Assembly (NCBI GenBank): GCA_035222895.1
Contig: JAVYIG010000088.1
Coordinates: 562,001-626,000 of the forward strand
Origin: Strongylocentrotus droebachiensis
Taxonomy: Eukaryota > Echinodermata > Echinoidea > Camarodonta > Strongylocentrotidae
Length of the DNA: 64,000 bases
Direction of reading: 5' to 3'
Positions 23,601 to 32,272 of this stretch are shown here, one piece after another. The position numbers and the translations under genes are program-made. The notes under the pieces were generated by a model. The model saw nothing but the letters and a program-made list of their open reading frames with translations, ran no database searches and was not told the origin of the DNA. Numbering within the stretch: position 1 is the first letter of the stretch; every line of letters begins with the position of its first letter.

Positions 23601-26600
23601 TGACCCATATTTTCTAAAGTTCTTCTGGTTGGCTTGTTTTTATTTGTTTAATCTTGAAAGAGCCGCAAGGTTCCCACTTTTGTATTGGCGAGTTATGGTG
23701 AGTTGCCTCAAGGAAACACTCGCAATAATTCGCGAAAAGCTCTTCTTGTAACTCGGGATATCTCGCGACTCGTTACAACTCTCGTAGACTCTCCTCTAAG
23801 TCGCGAGCAATTCCAAAATGTTGAACATGTTCAAAACTTCACTGACTCGCTTACACTCTTAATTTACTCGCATTACTCGTAACAAGCTCGTGCTGCACTC
23901 TTCATAACTCGTAACAACGTGCCACCTTCAAGTATACGCGAGTGCTAATCAAGTTTCTAAAGCAGGGCTCCCACTTAGCCGAGTTGGTGCCTCGAGTTGT
24001 GGCGATATTTGCATGAGTGATCTACTACGCAACATCGAGTTTCCTACGATGGATGTACGAGTGAACCGAGCGCATTACGAGTCACGCGAGCTCAGTAGGA
24101 GTTGCGATGACCGGTTTACGACTTCTACCTATCTACCACCGAGTTATCAAGATCTTCTAACGAGCGATTAGAGCTTTTCTACGAGTCATATGCGTTCAAG
24201 GGGCAGGAAATGCATCATGCTGGCCAGGGGCGGCCAAGCGACTTCCAAAGTGGAAGGGAGGGGCAAAAAAAGGGCACCTTCAAAGGGAAATCTCAAATCC
24301 TAAATATAATTGTTGTTATACAATAGTATATACCCCTATATATATACAGTACAAGATATTGCTTAAGCATCATACTTTGCAGTTGGGTGTGATGGAAAAT
24401 CAATTTGCTAGCGAGGAAAAAATGTAAAATTTGTGAGGTTGCAGTGCGAAAAATTACATCTTATAAAGAGGAAGAAACCCTATCCTGATGGGGTTATAAG
24501 CACATTCTCATAACGGAAGACTGTAAAGACTTTTGATAAGTAGCATAAGTATATCATCAATAAATGCGAGTGAGCGCAGCGACCGTGCTTTATATAGTGG
24601 AGGTGCTCTTATAGTCGCTTGAAATTAGGGGCGCGTTTAATGATGAGAGGAAAAGGAGACACTTATCAGAAAGGAAAAGTAGCTCGTGTCAAAGTACAAA
24701 GAGTAATTGTCAGAGGTGAAAATGGGGCAATTTTTACACCTTTAAAATGAGACACTCCCTTGAGGGATGAGGACTTGGTGAGTATACCACAGTCCATAGT
24801 AGCAATTACTACAATTGGCGTAGTCGGCGGGGTTCGAACCTGCGCGGGGAATCCCCAACAACATTTTGCTTGTCGGAGCAATTTTTATCCACAAGCATAC
24901 AAAAAAGGCACTTATGAAAATAGGAAATTGGCCTTTTTCGAGGGAAAAGGGGCCCCGATCTGATTGTGAAAGGGGCATTCGTAAGAGGCGAAAAGGAGCA
25001 TTTATGAAAAGGAAATAACGCCCTTATTATGAAGAAAAAAAAGGGCACGTATCATTGTTAATAGGGACATTGACCAGATATGAAAAGGGGAACTAATGGG
25101 AATGAAAAAGGGGCACTTTACAATAAAAGAAAATGTGCATTAGTCGAAAGAAAAGGGGTACCGACCAGATTTAAATTGCTCGCGATTCGAGGAGAGTGGT
25201 GGAATGTTATAAAGATTTACGGCGAGCTATACCGAGTTGTCATGAGTTATCCCGGGTTACAAGAAGAGCTTTTCGCGAGTTATTGCAAGTGCCTCTTTGA
25301 GGCAACTCACCACAACTCGCCATAACGAGCACGACGGTCGTGCTGCGAGTCATGCCGAGTTTCCCAAGAGATGAACGCGAGTTTAGATCGAGTACGGGGA
25401 CTTTAACGGGACTTATGTAATTACTGAAAGCTCGTCAGATGACAGTATTCTCTCAATATAATAACTTTTACAATTAGATGAAAGAAAATGGGATACGTCT
25501 ATAATTCTATTCACGAAACTTACTACTTCCTTCCCTATTGGTTCCAGCGCGAAGAGAAATGCGGCGTTTGGAAGACTAGGAGGTAACATAAGATATCTGG
25601 TCGTCTTCAACAGGTTCCTGACGGGATCAATGGCTTCTGAATCATGACATTCAAATGCACACTGAATGATGAACTCAATGTCATGAACTTTCTGGCATAG
25701 GGCTTCCAGGACCGACTTTCCTACTTCACCTCCGTGAGCTGCAGTGAAGTACAAGACATATTTGAATTCCTTGTAGTCTTCTAAAAGAGTGTCTGCAAGG
25801 ATTCTGTTGAATTCTTGATGATCTTCGTGGAACAGTGATGCAAGGTAAAAACTCGCTATGTATTCCTGCAGTAACTTATGAGGGAAAGAGAATTCTTGGA
25901 TGAATTGCTGTCCCTGACTTTCTCTGATTTGCATGGGAGCTGGCCTTATTTCCTTGCTAAGAATCCCGACCTCGCATGCAGTCATTGCAGCCTCTGTGCA
26001 TGAGCCAAGCGCCTTTTCATTAAAGATGAGCTCCTTAACCAACAGACCTTGAAATGCGATACAACCAATATCTTTCATACTTTCATTAGCTTTCCTCATG
26101 AGGCTTCCATAGCTCTCTTCTAATTCATTTGGTTTGGAAAAGTATTGCTCTTGAAGTGAAAAAACAAGACGCTTCAAGAGTTGCGAGAATGTTTCCAGTG
26201 TCTGAATATTTTCCCGTCCACATGGCGTTTTCCACAGGCTACATAGCATACTGCAGAATATCGGGAAGGGTGCCATGTACTCTGAAACCACTTGGTTTGT
26301 ATCAATGAAATTAATGAGGGTCGAAGCAGAATCAGTATCATCTTTGAAATAGTTTTCGATATATGTTGCCATGTTTTCCTTTGTGAAGCCCTTAACCTTA
26401 CCAAACGTGTAATGGTCATTAATCTTCATGATGCTCTTGATCTGATCAGCTCCAAAAGGACGGGTCGTGATGACAACTGGGGTATCAATGAATCGTTCTC
26501 CTCTCACGATCGATACAATAGCTTCATTGTGATTTGGCTTTTGTATGTCCATTTGTGCCTCGTCCAGTCCGTCTAATAAGATAAGGACTTTTCTCTGATT

Positions 26601-29600
26601 TTTCCTGATGTATGCATCAACCCATTCCCCCTTTACCTCTAAATCATCTGGGAAATGTCCCATGACAGTATCCCCGAAGAATTTGCTCTCTTTAATCTCT
26701 CGAAACGATTCAAGAAAAAGCAGATTGATTTCTTGAAGAATTTTATCCTCAGCCCAATCAAGAGCTATCTTAGCAAACAACGTCGATTTCCCTACACCAG
26801 CTTCTCCAATGAAAGCTAATCGTGTTACAAAACCTTTCGGTGTGTCAGTTGTGATGAATTTAAACAATCCGTCGTAGTCTATAGGCTCCTCCTTTTCCCC
26901 TTCCAATCCCAACATCAGTACGAGACTGACATAGATGTGCTGAAGCCATGTCCGTGACTCAGGGTTTACGGGCGATGTTTTGATTTGACCAAATTTCTTG
27001 CGATATCTACTTTTCAGTTGTTCTCTTAAGTTCATTATGGCCTCATCGTCATCTGAGGAAAAAGAGAAAAGCATTATTGCAACTTTATAATGTAAGTAAA
27101 ACAATTCGATACAAATTTGGTTCAAAATCACTGCCGAGGAAGTTGAAAACGTATTGATGTTTTTCTTTAAACAGGTTTTGCTGATAATAAGTGTTCGGCA
27201 GGGGATAAAACCAGCATATGAACGCAGATCTGTGCATTTGAACCCGTTCCCTCTAAAATTAATGACGTGAAATTCGAAGTGGGTATGCCGGGCTGTCTTC
27301 GGCAGCTAAATTTCTTGCTGTTTTTCAGTCGGGTGAGATTCCCCTAAGTGTATCAATTCTAGCTGGATATACCTAGCTTAGATTTAAATGCGTATAAATC
27401 AATGACACGCTAACAGATAAGTTGAGGTTCATGATCGTGAGAAGGCAATTTCTCCGACGGGTAAATTGAACCTGTAGATCACATGAAGCTATTGAAAATA
27501 AAGCCTTTCAGGCATTACTATGTAAATTACTATGTAGTTATCACGTGTTTATGTACCATGATAATTGTTGCCAAAACGCAACACGGAAAACTAATATATT
27601 TTGGCATAAATGAATTTTAACTATTTTCCGGTGGTATGGAAGAAATTCTCTGTGTTTTATCCAAATATAATAGATCTTTGAGAAAAATACTAATTCACCG
27701 ATGAACATGTTTTATAATATGTAATTCTGTTTAACATTTTATTTCACGTTTTCTAGTGCAATGTATGTGCATGGTATTACCACGCTGTAATACCATGTTA
27801 ACCCGTATTTCGTGATTATCCGTATATTAAATTGTCAACATCAAGAATATCAGGGAAAGAAAATAATGTTCGTACTGTTTCATAAATACAGTGTAGTATA
27901 CAAATTACAGCACAAAAATGAATTTAAATGATACGTGAAAGCGTCACTTTAGCCCTTAAGATTATTATGTCTAACAATTTATTATACGTTCTCGTAATTG
28001 TGCGTGCATAAGATTGTCTTTTCAACATATCAGAGGATACCAATGCAACACCCATTTAACTAATTTTTATAATGGAAACTTTTTTTTGGTGTAGATATAC
28101 AATGTAGTTTGTAGAGGAAAAATTTCACTCAAACTAAGGACATGGTTTTCACATATGATTAGTAATCAAGTTGCTTTATAATTACTTTGATGATGCTTAC
28201 CGCTGCAGCTGCTTGGAAAACATATCTCTTCCACCTCTAGTAAGCCCACCGCTTTGAGAGCTGCTCTGAGAGTTGGAAGTTGCTCGGAGGGTTTGACCGT
28301 CTTTGCCCAGTTCTGAAGCAGCATCACGTTACCATTACTGGTCTTTCTACCTCCAGCCCAATTCGTCTCCAATGCCCTGTTGATATTAGGATTCTGGACT
28401 CCCAGCTCAATACCTAGTCTCCTTATTTCACAATCTTCTGATATGGCGTCTGCTACTTTGATGATGACGTCATCGAATCTAGTATATAAGAAACATAGAT
28501 TTAGAGCAAAGTTATATTTAAAGTTATACAACACAGCTAATTGAGCCTTCTATTCATTAGATATCATGAATTACAAATCACTAAGTGGCTTATATGGTCA
28601 GGCTCTATTTTACGATGGTACCATCTAAACTATGACTCAAGAATAATGTTTTAAAGCCTATTTTGGATGAGCAAGATACAACCCGATCGTATCTACTTCT
28701 CGAAAAACCAACCCAAATGTCAAAGGATAGTTGAGTTTTGTTGCAGATGGCGCTACGCAAAATAATTTGTTTGTGAGATAACGAAAAACTGAGTGTCAAA
28801 TTTAAAGGATATACCATTCAAATGTCAAAATCATCTTTGTTTGATCAAAATCGGTTCAGAAACGGCTGACAATTTATAAATATAACCATTCAATAATATT
28901 TGTGGTGTCCTACAAATATTCGGTTATTTTGAACCAGACGTTGAAAAACGAGATAGCGCCTAATACGTTTAATTTCAGCCAACGCTATTATTGTTTTGTG
29001 TTAGCTTTTTTAGTGATGGTTATAATACGCACAACCAGCCGGCCCGTGTGTTGTTATTATTAATTAATTAACGGTCACCGTATTTTTGTGACAGTGGAGC
29101 TGAATTGGTATGATCGTATTCAATCTAAATTCACACATTTTGGCGTCTAAAATTAGATTCATGGCAATTTTAGGTTCTAAAAGGGCGCAGATATGTCATA
29201 AATAAAAATAAGCGCAATAACCATGCACTTTCAAAGCATTTGCGGTCTTAAACAAGAACTCAACTATCCCTTTAACATTATATGTTGAAATAATACGCAA
29301 TTTATTGTCTTTTTCACAAATTTCAATATGACTGTGACGCATTAGGATATTTAAATTGCCCCGGGGTTGATTTTTCGAAAGAAGTTGCAATCGTGTTTTA
29401 CACAGTAATGTAGATCCCTTTATAGTTCATATATACTGGCAGATTTTGAGAGGGGAGGCACAACTAGCTAATGCCCCCTCCCCCCCCCCCCCCCCCTCTC
29501 CATCCTGAAACCCAAGTGGCATATCATTATTCCTATTTTTCTAACAGCTCTAGTAGGACTGAAGAGGTTAGATTTTAAAAGTTTTTTGTTTCTTATGGTG

Positions 29601-31399
29601 ATTCTTAAGCACATCAGTCGTGAACAAGTAGTGTTTCTTAATTTTGCATTCGCATCTCTGGAGCCACGACGGCCTTAATCCATATTAATTTAAAATAGAC
29701 TTAAGGCCCTTGTGACCCCAAGACAGAGGACACGAGTGTTAAACTTGTCTATCACTTTTTCCATCATGAACAATTGGACGTATTAGCCCTGCATTCTAAA
29801 ATAAATTCTCTTTTCTTGGTTTGTATCTATACAATTTTATGTTATATATTATTACTTTCTTGTTAATGATCATGATTTTAAATAAAGTGATATTGAAACA
29901 AATAATATGTGACCCTGCACCACAAAATATGAAATTATCAGCTTTAAAAGTATATATTACTTATCAAAAGTGGATGTCCCTAACTCAATGAAAAAGAGAA
30001 GAACGTCCAGTCACATAAAATCTTACTTTAGAGTGTTTAAAGCTTATCTGTACTAGTTTATAGAAGGGATTGGACCCCCTGCAAGGTCACTGGACAGGTG
30101 GTTATCTCATCAACTCAGCTCTCAAATAACATAAGAAAAAGAGGATCATGGGGAACCAATGGTCACCGGTTAGGCCTTGTTTTATAACGCGATAGCTCAG
30201 TTGGTAGAGCAGTGGTCTCGTAATCCGGTGACCCCGGTTCGAAACCAAGGCGATGCGCTAGTGCCCTTTGGTAAGGCATTAATCCTCATTACCAGGTCCC
30301 TCGGAGAGGACCTAAAGCCGTCGGCCGTCTGGTTGCTTACTTACAAGCATTTGTGCTTTCTTAGCAGCCAGGTAAAATAACCACCACCACCATCACTACC
30401 AATATATAGGGAGCAAGTAGCTACAAGTAGGACAGTGTGGCTTTAAATTCCGCAGTCTATTTAAGCACTGAGACTCCCAAGGTCTTGTGCAAGGTGGAAA
30501 AAGGAGAATTAAAATTCTATAGAAATGTCTGTGAAGGGATAATCAGATTTTGCTAAAAACTTAGCAGACGAATTTCGTCCATCCTGTTCTGTATCTTTTT
30601 ATGGAATCAGTGCATAAGCTTACTCATGTTTATAGTAATTGGAGGTCAAAATGACGCCAGTAGCAAGGGTCGTAAATAAATCACAACTACCACAGCAAAT
30701 TCAAAATCAGAAGAAAAAAGCATAGGTCTACAAAATACTGCCTAAATACCACTTTGTAATTATTTTGTCCTTCTAAATTTTTCAAAATTACATAGAAAAA
30801 AGATTAAGGAAATTTTAAAATCTAAATTTGGCAATCCTAAGCAAATACACCTTTTTAATTGACCTCTAAATTACTTTTTTGTTGCTTCGTGGTGCAGGGT
30901 CATATATGTACGTACATGTTTACATAATAATGCTTTGATGGAATTGAAAGGAGGTTTTTGTTTTAGCATTTTACCATTTTAAATGGTAAACTATAGGGCC
31001 TATATAACCTTATCTGTATTAAGTGTACTGATAAAAACATTCGTTGTATCTTAAGGGTTTGATGTTAGTCATTTCTTTCCCTCTCATATGATTAACGAAT
31101 AACGTCATATTTTCATTTCAACTAACGCACCTCCTTGTTCACAGCAGGTGTCGACCAACGCTTATAATTACTACCGAAGGTTCATTCGCACGACATTTTG
31201 AAGAATAAAAACCTCAACTACTCTCAAAAGTGATAAATGGTCTTACGAGGGCATTGGCATTCTGTGACCAGTGCAAATTTAACAATTATAAATGCATCAC
31301 AGTGGACTTATACTGAACATATCTGTACCTTGTACTTGGTCTGTCATCTTTAGGGGGTTCAGTCATCTCTTCAGTTGTTTTACAAAGTATCATTCCCAT
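11458..31399 (-). CDS. DEATH-NACHT-LRR (NLR-type) receptor, whole gene model of 13 coding exons
   Basis: Predicted cytoplasmic pattern-recognition receptor. In this family the DEATH domain recruits signalling partners, NACHT is an ATP-driven oligomerisation switch and the LRRs sense ligand. I joined exons (minus strand) 31399-31329, 28478-28201, 27052-25524, 23273-23079, 20694-20530, 19850-19686, 19018-18854, 17597-17433, 16746-16582, 15763-15599, 14323-14192, 13568-13192 and 11632-11458. Every junction has AG/GT borders and matching phase, and the total is 3747 nt (1248 codons plus stop). By model residue: DEATH about 25-103, Walker A 199-207, Walker B 272-281, LRR region about 627-1248. The domain order matches the echinoderm NLR expansion. 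No frameshift or stop is seen in any exon. Least certain are the first exon, the donor after exon 4 (GTTTCT) and the last exon's end. No promoter or polyA signal could be assigned with confidence. Confidence 0.85.
11967..12722. repeat. Inverted-repeat (foldback) element in NLR intron
   Basis: Arms of about 50 bp at 11967-12020 and 12668-12722 are reverse complements (atatcgttataaataacc.. against ..ggttatttacaacgatat). The AT-rich interior has no coding potential. Probably a MITE relic. Confidence 0.6.
13192..13568 (-). CDS. NLR exon 12: LRRs (about 126 aa)
   Basis: A 377-nt exon encoding several leucine-rich strands: VDELSVDG, CPLVKTLKLDLL, HHLTHLHIQGY, CPRLTKLSISNI and HPHLTSI. Spacing is in the 28-35-residue range of RI-like or cysteine-containing LRRs. 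It begins phase 0 after cctgtAG and ends with two bases (CA) that the next exon completes to Gln. Donor GTGAGT. Confidence 0.85.
14192..14323 (-). CDS. NLR exon 11: LRR (44 aa)
   Basis: A 132-nt, phase 0-0 exon encoding IETLSMGYVSINPCR.. then LPCLQSLSLRDIRRVD and ending GEPL. It has the LxxLxL strand pattern but is outside the amplified family. Acceptor ttgcacAG, donor GTATGT. The LPCLQSLSL strand corresponds to the MPNLRSLEL strand of the array exons, so it is probably an older paralogous LRR exon. Confidence 0.8.
14530..14896. mobile_element. MITE family M1, copy 1 (left end lost)
   Basis: Shares the core ggtcgtacgttttgtgctgc and the block around tagtgtctgacagtgaagtc with copies at 34577-35120 and 55453-55993, all in the same orientation. 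The right terminal repeat (gcaaatggtacatatagtgc) is present but diverged; the left terminal repeat is not found. Lies in an NLR intron. Confidence 0.8.
15599..15763 (-). CDS. NLR LRR array exon F (55 aa)
   Basis: Sixth and last array exon in gene order, starting IEELTQENADLG and ending SSKST, with core PNLRSIKLDYMELSDEF. Acceptor CACCAG-like (ATCACCAG), donor GTATAC. Framework residues match the other copies. Confidence 0.87.
16322..16522. mobile_element. TTAA-flanked MITE (piggyBac-like), unoccupied by SINE
   Basis: About 200 bp with short inverted ends (aaaggca..tgccttt) between two TTAA tetranucleotides at 16318-16321 and 16519-16522. Sister LRR units have the uninterrupted site (ttgagttttaagagttc near 19628), which proves an insertion duplicating TTAA. 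A second copy at 30037-30446 carries a SINE. Confidence 0.85.
16582..16746 (-). CDS. NLR LRR array exon E (55 aa, most diverged)
   Basis: Fifth array exon, easy to miss because it contains no useful ATG. It reads IEELTHERLDVRSTAPSHYA.. to TSKSK, with core PDLQSLELDCMKRIDEL. All 55 codons are open, and both splice sites (CACCAG, GTATAA) and phase are kept. It carries many more replacements than its neighbours (NADLGSAASS has become RLDVRSTAPS), so it may be relaxed or under different selection. A TTAA-flanked MITE lies in the adjacent intron. Confidence 0.75.
17433..17597 (-). CDS. NLR LRR array exon D (55 aa)
   Basis: Fourth array exon, starting IEELTHRHADLG and ending EASRLK, with core PNLRSLKLDYMELSDEF. 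Acceptor ttACCAG after a pyrimidine tract, donor GTATCA. Its LDYMELSDEF core is shared with exon F. Confidence 0.88.
18428..18600 (-). mobile_element. LINE 3' tail in NLR intron
   Basis: Begins with repeats of TTCAAG followed by TTTATT, the reverse complement of the AATAAA-(CTTGAA)n ending seen on the LINE at 40.0 kb. A 5'-truncated insertion on the minus strand, which explains why this intron is longer than those of sister units. Confidence 0.65.
18854..19018 (-). CDS. NLR LRR array exon C (55 aa)
   Basis: Third array exon, starting IEKLQHCNADLGSDASS and ending EASKSK, with core PNLLSLELDDVELSDEF. Unlike the other copies it reads RGFCFMPNLLS instead of RGLCSMPNLRS. Fully open over 165 nt, with acceptor GACCAG and donor GTATGC. 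The intron after it (gene direction) is longer because it holds a LINE 3' tail near 18.43-18.6 kb. Confidence 0.86.
19686..19850 (-). CDS. NLR LRR array exon B (55 aa)
   Basis: Second array exon, starting IEELTHENADLG and ending ESSRLK, with LRR core PNLRSLNLDEVELSDEF. The acceptor sits behind a pyrimidine tract with CACCAG, and the donor is GTATCC. Length and phase are identical to its neighbours. Differences from the other copies cluster in the LxLxx strand residues. Confidence 0.88.
20530..20694 (-). CDS. NLR LRR array exon A (55 aa)
   Basis: First of six equal 165-nt exons, each phase 0-0 and coding 55 residues. It runs from IEKLQHCNADLG to EASRLK, with LRR core PNLRSLELDCVKLSDEF. Acceptor catCAG, donor GTATCA. 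Close to exon C in its N-terminal IEKLQHC block, which suggests recent duplication or conversion between the two. Confidence 0.88.
20997..21661. mobile_element. Palindromic mariner-like MITE, about 665 bp
   Basis: Ends CCGTGTGAGTCAAA and TTTGACTCACTCTG, flanked by TA-rich sequence (tata on both sides), so a TA target duplication is likely. Inverted arms of about 200 bp (20997-21205 and 21455-21661) share blocks such as tttacacctagaaaattgct and cttgcgccaaagttatgcc. No transposase. Sits between LRR exon A and the decayed exon. Confidence 0.82.
21838..21905 (-). pseudogene. Decayed seventh LRR array exon
   Basis: On the minus strand the pyrimidine tract, the CAACAG acceptor and the first codons of an array exon (related to IEKLTH) can be read, followed by a fragment of the YARG segment, after which similarity stops. 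It lies beside the palindromic MITE at 20997-21661. Truncation makes it unusable as an LRR exon. Confidence 0.65.
22075..22215 (+). mobile_element. hAT-like end with poly-G and poly-C runs
   Basis: Starts cagtggcggatccaggagcc, the hAT-type end common in deuterostome genomes, then carries GGGGGGG, a gctcagtggggg block and a run of about 16 C. The right end is not recognised. Confidence 0.5.
22398..22440 (+). ncRNA. Hammerhead-ribozyme-like motif (Penelope-type)
   Basis: The conserved core CTGACGA (22403-22409) and GAAA (22428-22431) are followed by CGTC. The flanking stem I strands ATCAC (22398-22402) and GTGAT (22436-22440) are perfect complements. Stem II is GTGT/GCAC with one unpaired A. 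Stem III would be only A-U and C-G with no loop. Type I hammerheads with minimal stem III are known in Penelope-like elements and retrozymes, where they work best as dimers. No Penelope protein is visible nearby, so this is an isolated fragment. Confidence 0.6.
23079..23273 (-). CDS. NLR exon 4: first LRR-region exon
   Basis: Encodes 65 residues from VRRSSSVRETLGVSKSF to AAAPQSM. The second half (VGLFTLQNLQGLAIRIKPLDDNFYTGM) aligns with the repeated array exons (RGLCSMPNLRSLELD..LSDEFYSTM), so it is a diverged member of the same exon family with a longer N-terminal part. The acceptor is a good ttgttgtacAG and phase 0 matches the NACHT exon end. The donor (GTTTCT) is weak and was placed by alignment with the array exons. 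If it is not used, the frame stops 12 codons later, giving a short receptor without the main LRRs. Confidence 0.7.
23660..25400. mobile_element. Foldback element rich in CGAGT motifs
   Basis: Sequence near 23690-23760 (gttatggtgagttgcctcaa.. tcgcgaaaagctcttcttgt) is the near reverse complement of 25240-25330. Both ends are packed with ACTCG/CGAGT. The interior (24215-25170) holds degenerate repeats of gaaaaggggcac type and no ORF. Lies in the NLR intron between exons 3 and 4. Probably a composite non-autonomous DNA element. Confidence 0.65.
24816..24885 (-). pseudogene. tRNA-Ser-like 3' fragment with CCA
   Basis: On the minus strand a long variable arm (TTGGGGATTCCCCGC), a T arm with GCAGGTTCGAACCCCGC and the acceptor strand CGACTACG are readable, ending in CCA. 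This matches the 3' half of eukaryotic tRNA-Ser. The 5' half is missing and the anticodon arm is degenerate, so it is not a functional gene. The CCA suggests copying from mature tRNA. Confidence 0.6.
25524..27052 (-). CDS. NLR exon 3: NACHT NTPase domain and helical region
   Basis: A single 1529-nt exon encoding the whole nucleotide-binding switch. Walker A is GEAGVGKST, Walker B LILLDGLDE, and the sensor-1 loop is VVITTRPFGADQI. Downstream come an FPIF.SMLC winged-helix-like segment and FSFPHKLLQEYIASFYLASL, the conserved FxHxxxQEYxAA-type motif of NLRs. The exon opens after ctcAG with AT completing an Asp codon, and ends at the strong donor GTAAGT. The open frame runs on past both splice sites (27131 to 25413), so flanking intron sequence is read by chance. 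All catalytic residues seem present, which supports an active ATPase. STAND proteins of other classes lack this DEATH plus FxHxxxQEY context. Confidence 0.92.
28201..28478 (-). CDS. NLR exon 2: DEATH domain
   Basis: Encodes a DEATH-fold adaptor domain: FDDVIIKVADAISEDCEIRRLG.. with the typical helix pattern, a central NW..GGR segment, then LLQNWAKTV and LPTLRAALKAVGL. The WxxxxG-like core and the final L..AL...GL helix are the usual DEATH signature. The exon opens after a tatatactAG acceptor and closes at CG|GTAAGC. It begins with one base completing a codon and ends with one base of a codon that the NACHT exon finishes (S-D junction). A CARD or DED is less likely. Expected role is homotypic recruitment of a downstream adaptor. 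Confidence 0.85.
28722..29273. mobile_element. TIR element, about 550 bp
   Basis: Left end aaaggatagttgagttttg and right end caagaactcaactatccctt are inverted copies. No coding capacity. Lies in the first NLR intron. Confidence 0.6.
30037..30446. mobile_element. TTAA-flanked MITE carrying a SINE
   Basis: Same family as 16322-16522: it shares agaagggatt, the block ataagaaaaagaggatcatg and the end tagctacaagtaggacagtg. TTAA lies at both edges (30037-30040 and 30443-30446). Relative to the other copy it is split by the SINE after gttttata. Confidence 0.82.
30189..30402 (+). mobile_element. tRNA-derived SINE
   Basis: Head 30189-30260 looks like a tRNA, with A box tagctcagttggtagagc and B box ggttcgaaacc (anticodon-position triplet CGT). 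The unrelated body then holds cctcattaccaggtccctcg, and the tail is (acc)-rich. The empty site in the sister MITE at 16.48 kb shows that it inserted by retrotransposition. Not a working tRNA gene, because the acceptor stem does not pair. Confidence 0.82.
31329..31399 (-). CDS. NLR exon 1 (start codon)
   Basis: Short start exon of 23 codons plus two bases, reading MGMILCKTTEEMTEPP onward and ending ..DDRPSTR at a GTACAG donor. It is chosen because its last two bases (AG) join the single leading A of the DEATH exon to make an Arg codon, and because the ATG lies just after a CAG/CTAG acceptor, as expected if a 5'UTR intron lies upstream. No known motif is visible in it. The assignment rests on phase match and position only, so another start exon further upstream is possible. 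Confidence 0.55.
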
Positions 31400-31793
31400 C
31401 GTGAAGGTATCTAGGCTGAGGGGAAATGTCAACATATAAATAGAGAAACACATATGATAAATAATCACAAACATGAGGTCCGTCGTATGGCGGGTCAAGG
31501 TTTGCCTGAGGCATACCTGTAAGTCCTAAAAATTGACCGGTTAACTAACATAATATTTAGATGATATAGATGTCTCTTTCCTGGGGACCTAGTGACTAAT
31601 TATTCCATTTACCTGTTATTGATGAATAAACTACAATACTTAAAATCAAGTCTGCTTCAATAACATGTTGCTATGTCGGGCCAGCCTCGGACTAGCTTTC
31701 AGGTTTTCAAGAAAAACCGTAATCTAAGAATTATGCATACAATTTCAATTAGTTAGTGAACCAGTCTAATACCTGACAAATTTCACGTTTTTC

Positions 31794-31857
31794 GAGACTT
31801 TATTTACCCTCACTACGCCGGTCACATGACCGGTGTAGTGAGGGTAAACAAAGTCTC
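31794..31857. repeat. Near-perfect 64-bp palindrome, then 16-bp triple repeat
   Basis: Arms gagactttatttaccctcac and gtgagggtaaacaaagtctc pair with centre cggtcacatgaccg, giving almost no loop. From 31864 to 31912 follow three copies of a 16-bp unit attatgtgacaaacat. Confidence 0.85.
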
Positions 31858-31938
31858 TAAAAAATATTATGTGACAAACATATTATGTGACAAACATATT
31901 ATGTGACAAACAGTCGAGTTGCTTTTAAACACACATTA

Positions 31939-32051
31939 GGGACTTTTAGATTTGCGTGGACTAATACGTGTGACGTCCATTCACGGCAGTGCATTAACAG
32001 GACGTCGATCGTAGCACAGACCTATTGTCTTCGTGCGAATCTAAAAGTCCC
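31939..32051. mobile_element. Short TA-flanked MITE (GGGACTTTTA ends)
   Basis: About 113 bp between TA dinucleotides, with ends GGGACTTTTAGATTTGCG and CGAATCTAAAAGTCCC. Same terminal repeats as the longer element starting at 32273. Confidence 0.78.
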
Positions 32052-32272
32052 TATTGCTTCACCAACAACAGGAAGGTGCATCAATTTAAGATTATGCTAT
32101 AACGGAGAACTAACACATTGGTTGTTCCATTTTATCTCCATGGTTGTTCTCAGAGATTTATTGCATTCTTGCATGCTCATCAATCTACAAGATTCCCCAC
32201 CAAAGTGTATGAGAGATAGGCATAAAGCAAGAAAAAAGTATAGATTCTCAGCATGACACGGGCATCGCCAAT

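Larger units (their letters stand above)
29910..30902. mobile_element. Outer TIR element (TGACCCTGCACCAC ends)
   Basis: Begins TGACCCTGCACCACAAA and ends with the inverted GTGGTGCAGGGTCA. The interior is AT-rich without a transposase. It contains a TTAA-type MITE (30037-30446), which in turn contains a SINE. Confidence 0.75.

Noticed and set aside
30189..30260. Functional tRNA gene (CGT triplet in the anticodon position)
   Set aside because: The acceptor stem does not pair and an unrelated SINE body follows; the empty site in a sister MITE shows it is an insertion.
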